From Halicephalobus mephisto (Eukaryota > Nematoda > Chromadorea > Rhabditida > Panagrolaimidae): DNA of 64,000 nucleotides. A program made the position numbers and the translations under genes. Positions 47,745 through 59,269 of this stretch are shown in pieces. Position 1 is the first letter of the stretch; every line of letters begins with the position of its first letter. The stretch covers positions 434,001 to 498,000 of the forward strand of contig SWDT01000061.1 of assembly GCA_009193035.1 (NCBI GenBank), written 5' to 3'. The notes beneath the pieces were generated by a model. The model was not told the DNA's origin. It ran no database searches and saw only the letters and a program-made list of their open reading frames with translations.

Positions 47745-48765
47745 CTATTTGACGACATGGTTTGATCTTTGGTGTTTCTAATTCAAAGTCCAATTATTTT
47801 ACCTCTGTGTTATGGAAAAAACGGAATTTTGGAGGAATAATTTTTCATAATTTTTGATTAAAATTGTTATGAAAGAAATTTTCAAAGTTATTGTAATTTT
47901 TCTGACCACAAGATTTGATTTCTAACATTTCTGATCCATATCCACTTATTTTATTAATTTTTTATAAAAATAAAGGGAATTCTGGAGAAATAATTTTCCA
48001 CAAATTTTTGATTAAAATTGTTATGAAAGGAATTTTCAAAGTTATTGTAATTTTTCTGACTACGAAGTTCGATTTTTAACATTTCTGATTAATATCTATT
48101 TATTTTTATTAATTTTCTATAAAAATAGAAAAGATTTTTAAGAAATAATTTCTCACAAATTTTTGATTAAAATTGTTATGAAAAATTTTTCTTAATTATT
48201 GTAATTTTTCTGACTACGAAGTTCGATTTTTAACATTTCTGATCAATATCCACTTATTTTTATTAATTTTTTATAAATATAAAGAAGATTTTTAAGAAAT
48301 AATTTCTCACAAATTTTTGATTAAAATTGTTATGAAAAATTTTTCTGACTACGAAGTTCGATTTTTAACATTTCTGATCAATATCCATTTATTTTTATTA
48401 ATTTTCTATAAAAATAGAAAAGACTTTTAAGAAATCAATTTCCAAAAATTTTTGATTAAAATTGTTATGAAAAATTTTTCTTAATTATTGTAATTTTTCT
48501 GACTACGAAGTTCGATTTGTAACATTTCTGATTAATATCCACTTATTTTATTAATTTTCTATAAAAATAAAGGGAATTCTGGAGAAATAATTTCCCACAA
48601 ATTTTTGATTAAAGTCATTATGAAAAAATTTTCAAAGTTATTGTAATTTTTCTGACTACGAAGTTTGATTTGTAACATTTCTGATCAATATCTATTTATT
48701 TTTATTAATTTTTTATAAAAATAAAGAAGATTTTTAAGAAATCAATTTCCAAAAATCTTTCTGGA
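47745..48765. repeat. ~154-bp tandem array
   Basis: The anchor GATTAAAATTGTTATGAAA occurs at 47857, 48010, 48165, 48319, 48454 and, changed, 48607, so spacing is 153, 155, 154, 135, 153. The first copy (47745-47815) still resembles the tRNA-like segment at 43.6 kb (GTGTTTCTAATTC). Confidence 0.85.
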
Positions 48766-49136
48766 CAGCCTGGCGCGAAATAGCTTGTTTCATTGTTTTC
48801 ACAATCGATCGAACTGCAAACAACCCTACATTCCAGAAAAGAGTTACAATTTTTAATCACTTTTTCAATTAAAAATGTTTTTTTAATCTATTTTGACTAT
48901 TATGGAAATTTTTGAGTTTTTACTTTTTTTCATAAATCAAATTTTTGCAAAATTTTTGTTTAAAAAATTCCATTTTTGAAGTTATGCCCTTGGGAAAGTC
49001 CCTCGAACAAAAGATTTTTCATTTTTATTTATTTATTGCTGATTCCGGCGCTTCTCGAATGGCAATAATCCAAATTCCTTTTTTGTTAAGGATCCTCAGA
49101 AGGTCACTGAGGGTGGACCCCTCGAGGAAACCAAAC
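48740..49136 (-). other. Exon-like minus-strand islands, unassigned
   Basis: Two less A/T-rich islands with open minus-strand frames. 49136-49030 follows TTTCAG and reads FGFLEGSTLSDLLRILNKKG; 48850-48750 reads CRVVCSSIDCENNETSYFAP, Cys-rich. No donor site convincingly joins them and no family is recognised. Confidence 0.25.
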
Positions 49137-49144
49137 TGAAATTT

Positions 49145-49610
49145 TAGTGTTTTTTAAACCCAAATTTTCGGTATTTTTTAAGCTGGAATTTTCAGTATTT
49201 TTTAGGTTAAAATTGTTATTATTTTTTTAGGTTAAAATTTTTGGTTTTTTTAGGCTAAAGTTTTTAATATTTTTTAAACTAAAGTTTTCGGTATTTTTAG
49301 GCTAAAATTGTTATTATTTTTTAGGCTAAAATTTTTCAATATTTTTTAGGCTAAAATTGTTAATATTTTTTAGTCTAAAATTTTTCAGTTTTTTAAGCTG
49401 GAATTTTCAGTATTTTTTAGGTTAAAATTGTTATTATTTTTTTAGGTTAAAATTTTTGGTTTTTTTAAGCTAAAGTTGTTATTATTTTTTTAGCCTAAAA
49501 TTTTTGGTTTTTTTAGGCTAAAATTGTTAGTATTTTTTTAGCCTAAAATTTTTCAATATTTTTTAGGCTAAAATTGTTAATATTTTTTAGCCTAAAATTT
49601 TTCAATGGTT
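49145..49610. repeat. ~27-bp tandem array, TTTTTAGGCTAAAATTTTT
   Basis: More than 15 copies of TTTTTTAGGCTAAAATT(G/T)TT with small changes. Confidence 0.9.
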
Positions 49611-49801
49611 TTTTGAAATTATAATTTTCAAAATTTTTATACAATTTTTTTAATAAAATTTTATTTTTTTATAATTTTGATTTAATTTATAAAAAATGAA
49701 AAATTTTTTCGAGGCACTTAAAATTTTAATTTTTTTCGAGGATTTGTTTTTAATTTTTTTTTTCACAAAGATGTTTTAATCGATAACCCGAAAATGTATT
49801 A

Positions 49802-49945
49802 TTAAAAATCTCTTTTCTGAATCCTCTTTGGAATCGATAATCTTGAGAAAGTGCAGACCGTTTTTGGCCACTTTATCCGTTTCATCAAACTCTTGGGAAC
49901 TTTCCACGTGTTGAAGGAAAACTGGCTCCGGAAACGACCTCCGTT
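49802..49945 (-). other. Exon-like minus-strand frame, unassigned
   Basis: After a good acceptor (TTTTTCAG) the minus strand has a frame reading FPEPVFLQHVESSQEFDETD and continuing KVAKNGLHFLKIIDSKEDSE, with codon use like real exons here. A second overlapping frame is also open. Could be the last exon of an undetected minus-strand gene. Confidence 0.3.
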
Positions 49946-49989
49946 TTCTGAAAAATCTTTTATTTTTTTGAATAAGTAAAATTCCATTA

Positions 49990-50345
49990 AAAATTTCGGA
50001 ATTTTATGAATTCTAAGGTTTTGGAAATTTCGGAATTTTATGAATTCTGGGATTTTTGGAAATTTTGGAATTTCATGGATTCTGGGATTTTTGGAATTTT
50101 ATGGATTCTAAGGTTTTGGAAATTTCGGAATTTTATGAATTCTGAGATTTTTGGAAATTTTGAAAATTCTGAATTTCATGAATTCTGGGATTTTTGGAAT
50201 TTTATGGATTCTAAGGTTTTGGAAATTTCGGAATTTCATGGATTCTGGGATTTTTGAAAATTCTGAATTTTATGGATTCTGAAGTTTTTAGAAATTTCGG
50301 AATTTCAAGGATTCTCGGATTTTCGAAAATTCTCAATTTTATAGA
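49990..50345. repeat. ~38-75 bp tandem array, GGAATTTTATGAATTCTGGG
   Basis: GATTCTAAGGTTTTGGAAATTTCGG and GATTTTTGGAA units repeat about nine times. The 83-codon plus-strand frame with EFxxFWDFW pattern comes from this array. Confidence 0.9.
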
Positions 50346-50349
50346 TTCT

Positions 50350-51660
50350 AAAGTTTTCAAAAATTTAGAAATCTAAAATTTTTTAAAATTCTTAAATTAT
50401 TTAAAAATTTATTTAATTTTTAAAAATCTAGTAGATTCTGAATTCTTTCAAAATTTGAAAATTTTTATTTGAATAATTTAAAAAAAAAATTCATTCTTAA
50501 TTTTAAATAATTTGATTAAAAACGAATTTTTTTACGAAAATTGTTTCAAAAAAGAATTTCAGAAACTTTCGAAATTTTCTTAATGTAAATTTTTTTCATT
50601 TTTTATAATAATTTTTTTAATTTCCGGAATTATAAAAATTTATTTTTAAAAAATTTTTAAACGTGAATTTTCGGATTTTTCGTTTTTTTTTTAATTTTCA
50701 GATTTGTTATTGAAAATTTATTTTTTATTTTTTAAAAGTGAATTTTCAAATTTAAAAATTTCTATTTTTAATAAAAAAAGTAATTTTTTAAAAATGAATT
50801 TTCAAATTTGAAAAATCTTAAAATTTTTATTTTTAATTAAGAAAATTATTTTTTAAACGTTTTTTTAAAGATTTTTAAATTTCTATTTTTTGTAAAAAAA
50901 GTAATTTTTTAAAAATGAATTTTCAAATTTGAAAAATCTTAAAATTTTTATTTTTAATTAAAAAAAATACTTTTTAAAATAAATTTTTGAATTTGAAAAA
51001 TCTTAAATTTCTATTTTTAATAAAAAAATAATTTTTTAAACGTTTTTTTAAAGATTTTTAAATTTCTATTTTTTGTAAAAAAATAATTTTTAAAAAGTGA
51101 ATTTTCAAATTTGAAAAATCTTAAATTTCTATTTTTTGTAAAAAAATAATTTTTTAAAAGTGAATTTTTGGATTTTTAAAATCTTAAAATTTGCATTTTT
51201 TAATAATGTTTTCGAACTTCCGGTCATTGTCGTGGTTGGAGCTTTCCCACGTGGGACTGCCCGAGGCTAGGGTAATTAGTGCTTTTCTTTTTTCTAAGTG
51301 TATAAAAAATAAAATTGATTTTGTTTCGAAACAGAGTCAAAAATTATTTTTAATTTTAAATTTTCCATGATTTCACTTTATTCCAATTAGTGATGGAAAT
51401 TTTGGTATTTTGTTTTTTGAAGCCAAAACAGAAATGTTTAATTTTCGGATTAGCATTGATATTTCTTATTTCAAAAATCCCAAGCTTAAATTTGTCGATT
51501 TATTATCTCGAAAATTGCATTTTTTGATGGGACAGTTAATGGACTAGTAAACAACTTCGTAGTGGAAAGATTAATCAGATGATATTTGTTTCAGAACCAT
51601 CAATAAAGAAATGTCTTTAAAAAATAAAAATAAAAATTGTTAGTCTTAAAACTGAAGATT
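50350..51660. other. Gene-free repeat-like stretch
   Basis: 50700-51190 is an irregular array of GTGAATTTTCAAATTTGAAAAATC units. 51205-51275 is a less A/T-rich island open on both strands (minus GSPTWESSNHDNDRKFEN, plus SWLELSHVGLPEAR) that cannot be assigned. Confidence 0.4.
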
Positions 51661-52065
51661 TCTAGTAATAAAGTATTTTTCGTGTCAGGACCACGAGTTG
51701 AAATTTTTTTTTAAATTTAAAAATTATTTTATAAATAACCACTGGTCCCACAGCGAATGTTTTTTGATAATTAAAAATTATTCGTGTCAGGACCACGAGT
51801 TAAAAATTCTTTAAAAAAAGTAAAAAACTACTTTATAAATAATCACTGGTCCCGCAGCGAATTTTTTTTTTGATAATCAAAAATTATTCTTGTCAGGACC
51901 ACGAGTTGAAATTTTTTTAAAAGTTAAAAATTATTTTATAAATAACCACTGGTCCCACAGCGAATGTTTTTTGATAATCAAAAATTCTTTAAAAAAAGTA
52001 AAAAACTACTTTGTAAATAACCACTGGTCCCGCAGCGAATTTTTTTTGATAATTAAATTTTTTTG
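51660..52065. repeat. ~100-bp array with GTGTCAGGACCACGAGTT
   Basis: CACTGGTCCC(A/G)CAGCGAAT starts near 51740, 51844, 51947 and 52022, each downstream of a GTGTCAGGACCACGAGTT half-site where present. The pair forms an inverted GGTCC/GGACC motif. Confidence 0.85.
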
Positions 52066-52309
52066 TGTCGAGATTTTCTAAAAATTTCTATTTAATGACG
52101 GAAAATAGTCAAAAAATGCATTAATGTTGTTGCAAATTATGCCGGATTATTTCTTCAATTATGAACTTGATGAATTTTAAAAACTCCATTAATGAAGTCC
52201 ATAGTCGAAGGAGAAATCAGGCATCGCATGTCTGGACCGGCACTTGGAACATTTCCTCGAAGAATAAACAATAAAAACGACCACAAAAAACTTCAGTTTT
52301 GCTACAAAT

Positions 52310-52890
52310 AATTTTTTTAGTTTATTTTTCAACAATAGATTTACTTATTTTTAGCATACCGTAGGAAAATTACAAATAAAAATTGAATTCAATTTTGTTC
52401 GTGTCGGGACCATTACTTTAAACATTTTTAAAAATCTTCACTCTCACCACGAATGTTTAATTTTTCTTCAATTATGAATTTACTTATTCTTAGCATACAG
52501 TAAAAACTTACAAATAAAAATTGAATTCAATTTTATTCGTGTCGGGACCATTACTTGAAATATTTTTAAAAATTATCACTTTTGTCACGAGTAAATTTTT
52601 CTCAACAATAGATTTACTTATTCTTAGCATACAGTAAAAACTTATAAAAATTGAATTCACTTTTATTCGTGTCGGGACCATTACTTTAAATATTTTTTAA
52701 AAAAATTAAAAATTACCACTTTTGTCAAGAAAAATGTTAAATTTTATTTTTAATTATGAATTTATTTATTTTTAAAATACAGCAGAAAAATTAAATTAAA
52801 TTTTGTTCGTGTCAAGACCATTGAAATTTCTTAAAATTATTAAATTAAAAATTTTTTGTCTTGTCACGAATGTTTAATTTTTTAATTTTA
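52310..52890. repeat. ~135-bp array with TTCGTGTCGGGACCATT
   Basis: CGTGTCGGGACC at 52400, 52539 and 52669, and CGTGTCAAGACC at 52809. Each is followed by TTGTCACGAATGTTTAAT-like and preceded by TTATTCTTAGCATACAGTAAAAACTT. Confidence 0.85.
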
Positions 52891-53199
52891 GGCTGAAATT
52901 AGTAACTTAATACATGGTGTTTATTTTTTATGGAACACTGAATCAGATATTATTCATTTCGGGGAGCGTTATCTGGAACATGTCCGTTGAGAATAAACAA
53001 CGAAAAAATTAAATTAAAAACATTTTTTTTCACGGATGATGTTTGATTTTTTCTCGGTAATGAGCTTAGTATTCTCCAAATACAGTACCCCGAGCTTGAA
53101 AACAAAGAAAAATTAAATGTTATTCGTGTCAAGACCCATTTTTGAGATGTTTACTAAAAACTATTAAATCGAAGATTACTGGTCTCGCCACGAATGTTT

Positions 53200-53780
53200 A
53201 ATTTCCTTCTTGACGATGAATTCAATGCATCTCTAATCTACAGTACCGAAGATTATGTTCAAAGAATTAAGTATTATTCGTATTAGGATTAATTTTTGGA
53301 ATTTTTTCGAAAAACAATGAAATTTAGAAGTAATGGTCCCGACACGAATTCTTTTCTAAAGTAGTAATTTTGGTTTTTTATTTACAGTAACTAAATTTAT
53401 GATCAAAAAAGGTTAAATGGTTTTTAAGATTAATTTTTAGAATTTTTTCGAAAAACAACGAAATTTAGAAGTAGTGGTCCCGACACGAATTCTTTTCTAA
53501 AGTAGTAATTTCAGTTTTTTATTTACAGTAACTAAATTCGTCTTAGAAGAAATATTTTTTTAAATTAATCTTCAAAGTTTTTTCGAAAAACAACGAAATT
53601 TAGAAGTAATGGTCCCGACACGAATTCTTTTCTAAAGTAGTAATTTTAGTTTTTTATTTACAGTAACTAAATTCATCTTAGAAGAAATATTTTTTAACAT
53701 TAATTTTTAAAATTTTTTCAAACAACAATGAAATTTGAAATTATTGGTCCTGAAGCGAATAATGTTTAATTTATTTTTAA
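53200..53780. repeat. ~137-bp array with GGTCCCGACACGAATTCTT
   Basis: GGTCCCGACACGAATTCTTTTCTAAAGTAGTAATTT at 53335, 53476 and 53611, and degenerate GGTCCTGAAGCGAAT at 53746 (spacing 141, 135, 135). Each holds TTTATTTACAGTAACTAAATT. Confidence 0.9.
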
Positions 53781-54049
53781 ACTAGAATTTTATTGGTTTT
53801 TTGAAAATTTTATAAACGAATTTTTTGATTGATTCTTTACTCTTTTTGGATTAGTGTCATTTTTGCCCATAACGACAGACAAAAGATTGACATTTTGCCG
53901 TTTCTCTCTGATGCCCTTTTTCTCAATTAGAAGATGGCCGTTTGTGCACCTTTCGTTTTTCAAAGTTGGTTTTAATACGAAAGTTGGCATTCGTTTTTAT
54001 CACGCAATCCGTACGTGAGTCAATAAAAGTTTAAAATACTGAAATTCTC

Positions 54050-54720
54050 TTAAAATTTAAAAATTTTTTCGTTTTGAAACATAATTTCGAAATTATTTTT
54101 TTAACAATTAATTGTAAAATTTAAATTTTTTTGTTTTTAAATATAATTTTCGATTTTTTTTAACAAATAATTGTAAAATTTAAATTTTTTCGTTTTTAAA
54201 TATAGTTTTCGATTTTTTTGAAATTAATCATCCATATATAAAATTTGGATTTTTTCGTTTTGAGACATAATTTTCAAAATTTTTCAACAATTAATTGTAA
54301 AATTTAAATTTTTTCGTTTTCAAATATAATTTTCGATTTTTTTGAGATTAATCATCCATATATAAAATTAAATTTCTTCGTTTTTAAATATAATTTTCGA
54401 TTTTTTTAACAAATAATTGTAAAATTTAAATTTTTTCGTTTTTAAATATAGTTTTCGATTTTTTTGAAATTAATCATCCATATATAAAATTAAATTTCTT
54501 CGTTTTGAGACATAATTTTCGAAATTTTTTAACAATTAATTGTAAAATTTAAATTTTTTCGTTTTCAAATATAATTTTCGATTTTTTTTATAATTTTAAA
54601 ATTTATATTTTTTCATTTTTAAATATAATTTTCAAAATTTTTTAACAATTAATTGTAAAATTTAAATTTTATTGTTTTTGAATATAATTTTTGATTTTTT
54701 TTCTTTTTCAAAGTTAATTA
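54050..54720. repeat. ~60/120-bp array with TTCGTTTTTAAATATAATTTTCGATTTTTTT
   Basis: TTAATTGTAAAATTTAAATTTTTTCG and TTAATCATCCATATATAAAAT alternate. Related units with CATATTTGAAATTTAA occur at 40.1-40.8 kb. Confidence 0.8.
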
Positions 54721-55434
54721 TTCATATTTAAAATTAAATTTTTCTAAGACATTATTATCAATTTTTTTCACAATTAATTATTCATATTTTAAATAAAAAC
54801 TTTTTCAAATTTAATTTATTTTTGAAATATAAATTTTCCGTTTCAAAAAATTTGGAATTTTATTTTTTAAAAAATACAATTTTCGAAATTCTTTCTTTTC
54901 AAAAAATATTTTTTTGTTTTTGAAATTAATAATCAAAATCCGGATTTTTGCATTAAAGTACAATTTTCGAAATTTTTCATTTTCAAAAAAAATTAATTTT
55001 TCTTTATTTTCGAAAAAAATTAATTTTTTCAATTTTGGAATTTATTTATTTCGTAATTTTATTTATTATTATTTAAAAGATTTGTAAAATATCGATTAAT
55101 TTTAATTTTATTTTTGTTAAATTTTTAAAAAAATATTGATTTTTTAAAATTCTACAAAATTCGAATTTTTTAAAAATTAAAAAAAATCGGTAATTTTGAA
55201 ATTCTACAAAATTCGAATTTTTTAGAAATTTTAAAAAATCGATAATTTTGAAATTCTGCGAAATTTGAATTTTTTAAAAAATGAGAAAAATTTTAAAAAA
55301 TCGATGATTTTAAAATTCTACGAAATTTGAATATTTTAAAAATTTTAAAAATTTTAAAATTTTTAAAAATCGATGATTTTAAAATTCTGCAAAATTTGAA
55401 TTTTTCTAAAATTTTAAAAATTTATTCCGGAAAC

Positions 55435-55518
55435 CGCAGTATCCAGAATTCCTGAATCTCAATTGGCTTCGTTTGTGTCTTCTTCGACAAAATGCCCCAA
55501 TCAGAATTTCCCCGGATT
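55435..55518 (-). other. Exon-like minus-strand frame, unassigned
   Basis: 84 nt between CAATGATTCAG and CTGCG/GTTTCC with an open frame NSDWGILSKKTQTKPIEIQE. The plus strand is also open (SRIPESQLASFVSSSTKCPN). No homology recognised. Confidence 0.2.
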
Positions 55519-55754
55519 CTGAATCATTGAAAATTCCAAAATTTTCTAAATAAAAAAATTATTTCACATAAAAATTTTTCTTTATTATTAATTCATCTGG
55601 CGAAATTGTAATGTGCTTTTTGTGAATTTTAGACTCAATATTGCTTCAATCGATGAATCCCGACTTTTTCGGTCAAAATGCAGATTAAGTCTTTTTTTTG
55701 CGCTTTCGTTTTTCACTCCATTTTTTTGTGCTAAGGTTTCTAAAGGTCGACGTC

Positions 55755-56215
55755 AAAATTAAAGTTAAAATTGAAGTAAAATCCGCACTTTGCCCGCAGC
55801 ATTGTGGCGAACTAGTCGGTTTTTTAATGTCCATGTTCATAAAAATTACGAAATTGAAGTAAAATTCGCACTTTGCCCGCAACATTTAACTAGACTGATT
55901 GGTATTTTTATATTTATGTTTATAAAGATTATAAAATTGAAGTAAAATCCGCACTTTGCCCGCAGCATTTAACTAGACTGATTGGTATTTTTATGTCCAC
56001 ATTTATAAAGATTACAAAATTGAAGTAAAATCCGCACTTTGCCCGCAACATTGTGGCAGAACAGTTAATATTTTTATGTTCATATTTATAAAAATTACGA
56101 AATCGAACTTAAATCCGCACTTTGCTCGCAGCATTTAACTAGACTGATTGGTATTTTTATGTTCATATTTATAAAGATTACGAAATCGAGCTTAAATCTG
56201 CACTCTGGTCGTAAA
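55755..56215. repeat. 83-bp tandem array, six copies
   Basis: ATCCGCACTTTGCCCGCAGC or a close form begins at 55781, 55864, 55947, 56030, 56113 and 56196, exactly 83 bp apart. Most units also hold TTTAACTAGACTGATTGGTA or the replaced block TTGTGGCGAACTAG. Confidence 0.95.
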
Positions 56216-56499
56216 ATTATGGCAATTTTGTCTTCTTAATTTTTATAAAAAATGAATTTAATTTTGACGTCGATTTCTTTTTAAATCTCAGGACTGGAAT
56301 CCACTTCGTATTCTCGATTGATTAATTTTCGAAAATTTTGCAAAAAATCTGCTTTTGCAAAAAAATAATTTTTATTTTTCCGGTTTTTTATTGTGCGAAT
56401 TTCCTTGATTACGGTACTTGGATGAGATTATGAGATATTATATGAGATTATTGAAGTTTTCTGAAAGTTAAAAATCGTAGATACTAAATCTTGAGTTTT

Positions 56500-56940
56500 T
56501 AGTCTCGAGTGGAAAATTCTCAAAATGCCTCTCGAGACTAGTTTTAATTTTTTTATTTCTATATTAATAATGTTATTTTTGGTCCCGATTGGAAAGTTTT
56601 AAAAATTTGTTTTGAGAAATTTTAAAGTAATTTTTTATTTTTGGTCCCGACTGGAAAGTTTTAAAAATTCATTTTGAGACCAATTTTTGAAATTTTGAAA
56701 GTTTAATATTAATAATGTTATTTTTGGTCCCGAGTGGAAAGTTTTAAAAATTTGTTTTGGGAAATTTTAAAATAAGTTTTTATTTTTGGTTCCGATTGGA
56801 AAGTTTTAAAAATTCATTTTAAGGCCAATTTTTCGGAATATTAAAATTTTCGCATTAATAATTTTATTTTTGGTCCTGACTGGAAAATTTAAAAAAATTC
56901 GTTTTGAGAAATTTTAAAATAATTTTTTATTTAATTTTTT
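56500..56940. repeat. TTTTTGGTCCCGACTGGAAAGTTTT array
   Basis: TTTTGGTCCCGA(C/T)TGGAAAGTTTTAAAAATT recurs six times in about 65-130 bp steps. The same unit with TGGTCTTGACTGG is found at 59.27-60.08 kb. Confidence 0.85.
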
Positions 56941-57599
56941 TTTCGTTTAAAAAAATTTGAAAATATTTTTTAAATTTTCTGATTTTTATAACAGCATGAT
57001 GTTATTTTAAAATTTTCCCAAATGAAGCCATTTTGAGGCTTGATTTCATGAAAAATGGCGTGATTAGCCTTTTTAGTCCAAAAGGAGCACCTGATGCTTT
57101 TTCCCTCGGGCTAAAGGTTACCAAATTCTCTCGGGAATCTTAGTTTAAAAAAAATTTTTAATATTTTGAGGATTGCAATTTTGCAAAAATTAATACTTTA
57201 CTTTTTTAATAATTACAATTGAGGAAAAATTTTTGAATTTTAAAATGTTCGGTGAAAAATTTTTTAAATTGTTTGAAATTTTTAGAATTTTAAAAAATTT
57301 TCTAAGATTCTGAAGATTTTCTAGAATCTTCCAGAATTTTAAATTATTTTTTAAATTCTAAAAACTTCCAAAATTAAATTTAAAAATTGATAGATATTTA
57401 AAGTTTAAATTTTTGGATTTTCTAGAATCTTCCAAAATTTTAAATTATTTTTAAATATTTCTAAAAACTTCCAAAATAAGTTTTAAAAATTGATAAATAT
57501 TTAAAGTTAAAATTTTTGGATTTTCTAGAATCTTCCAGAATTTCGGATAATCTCCTATAATCTCCTAGGAACTTCTGAAATCCTCCAGAATCTAGTTGC

Positions 57600-58153
57600 G
57601 AGGCCTACAGTTGTTTGAATTTTGAATTCTTAGGATTCAGGAAAATTCGTGTCGAGAGGACTTTGTGCAACATGGTTGTTTCCGTAGTAATCTGACTTTT
57701 GCAATTGGACACTACCGTATCTTCGTTAATCTTCTGCAAAAAATAATTTTTGACACAAGATGAGTTGAATTTCGACACTGTTCGGAAGGAGTCGTTTTGC
57801 TCAAATCCGCCTCTTCCGTTTTCGACGACAAACACCTTCGAAGTCACAAGTCGGCTTAAAACGACGCTTCTGGAGTTTAATTTTGAATTCCCGGCACTCC
57901 TTTATTGACGTCTTACCTTAGGGACTGCAACGCTAATCCTCGATGAAAGGACTTGCATAAATTTTTCCTCAATAGTCATACGGTTACCGTCTGTCATTGA
58001 CCTCGTGGGAATCTTGCGTGTCCTAACTTGTCCAATTAAGCTCTTTTTGAAAAATATAAATTTTTTAATTTTGCAGATTTTGCATAGTCTTTCAAGAACC
58101 TTAATCAGTCCTTTCATTCCACATCCAGTCAGACCGCTTACAGCCAGTTTTCT
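57600..58153 (-). other. Coding-like minus-strand block, unassigned
   Basis: A 550-bp island of normal base composition. 58153-57917 is open for 79 codons between a good acceptor (AATTTCAG) and a good donor (AAG/GTAAGA): RKLAVSGLTGCGMKGLIKVL and TRKIPTRSMTDGNRMTIEEK. A next exon may start at 57733 after TTTTTTGCAG (KINEDTVVSNCKSQITTETT) and runs into the CGACACGAA repeat motif. The middle 57735-57910 is also open in part. No family recognised. It could be a small gene, part of a gene with exons at 49.9 and 49.1 kb, or a decayed element. Confidence 0.35.
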
Positions 58154-58289
58154 CTGAAATTACTTCATCGGCAAATTTTTAAAACGGGAAAAAGCAGTTT
58201 GTCCTCGAAAAATTTCTTTTTACTTTGTTGAATCGCACTAGAGGACCTTATTTTCGGTTCCGGAATGTCTCAGAATTTAATAAATATTT

Positions 58290-58835
58290 TTATAATCTTA
58301 TAAAACTCCTTAAAAAGTAAGTTTTGTCTTTCTTGAGTCTCAACTGAAAAATTTCAAAAATTCTTGTCAGAACCATTTTTTTAAAAATTTGTAATTTTAT
58401 TAGAATATATTTAAAAATCCGATAAATACTTTTATAATCTTATAAAACTCCTTAAAAAATGAATTTTGTCTTTCTTGAGTCTCAACTGAAAAATTTTCAA
58501 AAATTCTTGTCAGGACCATTTTTTGAGAAAATTTGTAGTTTTATTAAAATATATTTAAAAATCCGATAAATACTTTCATAATCTTATAAAACTGCTTAAA
58601 AAAGGAGTTTTGTCTTTTTGAAGTCTCAACTGAAAAATTTTAAAAAGTTCTTGTCAGGACCCTTTTTGAAAAAAATTTGTAGTTTTATTAAAATTTATTT
58701 AAAAATCCGATAAATACTTTTATAATCTTATAAAACTGCTTAAAAAATGAGTTTTGTCTTTCTTGAGTCTCAACTGAAAAATTTTAAAAAATTCTTGTCG
58801 GGACCATTTTTTGAGAAAATTTTGATTACAAACAT
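58290..58835. repeat. ~143-bp array with TTCTTGTCAGGACCATTTTT
   Basis: The anchor TATAATCTTATAAAACT at 58291, 58433, 58577 and 58721 gives spacing 142-144. Each unit holds GAGTCTCAACTGAAAAATTT and CTTGTC(A/G)GGACC. Confidence 0.9.
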
Positions 58836-59269
58836 TTCTTTTTTTATGATAATGTAATTTTAGACTTACTCAATATTTTTAGAATTCTTAGAGTTACGTA
58901 AACATTAAATTTTATAGATTTTCGTCCCAACTAAAAATTTCGAAAATTCATATCGGAAAAAATTTAAAAAAATAATATTTAAAATTTAAAAAAATATATT
59001 TAAATTTTGTTTAAAATGTAATTTTTAAAATTAAAAAAAAATAATTTTTAAAATTTAAAAAAAAATATTTAAATTTTAAAAAAAAAAATATATTTAAATT
59101 TTTTTAAAAAAATAATTTAAAAATTTTTTTGGTTTTGATTGGAAAATTTCAAAAATTCTTCTCGGGACCGTTTTTTGTAATTTTATGCTAAATAATTCTG
59201 CTTTTGTATTAGCATAATTCATAGCTTCAGATATCTTTGGGATTTTATAAAACTTTTTAAAAAATAAAT

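Noticed and set aside
50006..50257. 83-codon frame rich in Trp, Phe and Glu
   Set aside because: Produced entirely by a tandem repeat of ~38 bp.
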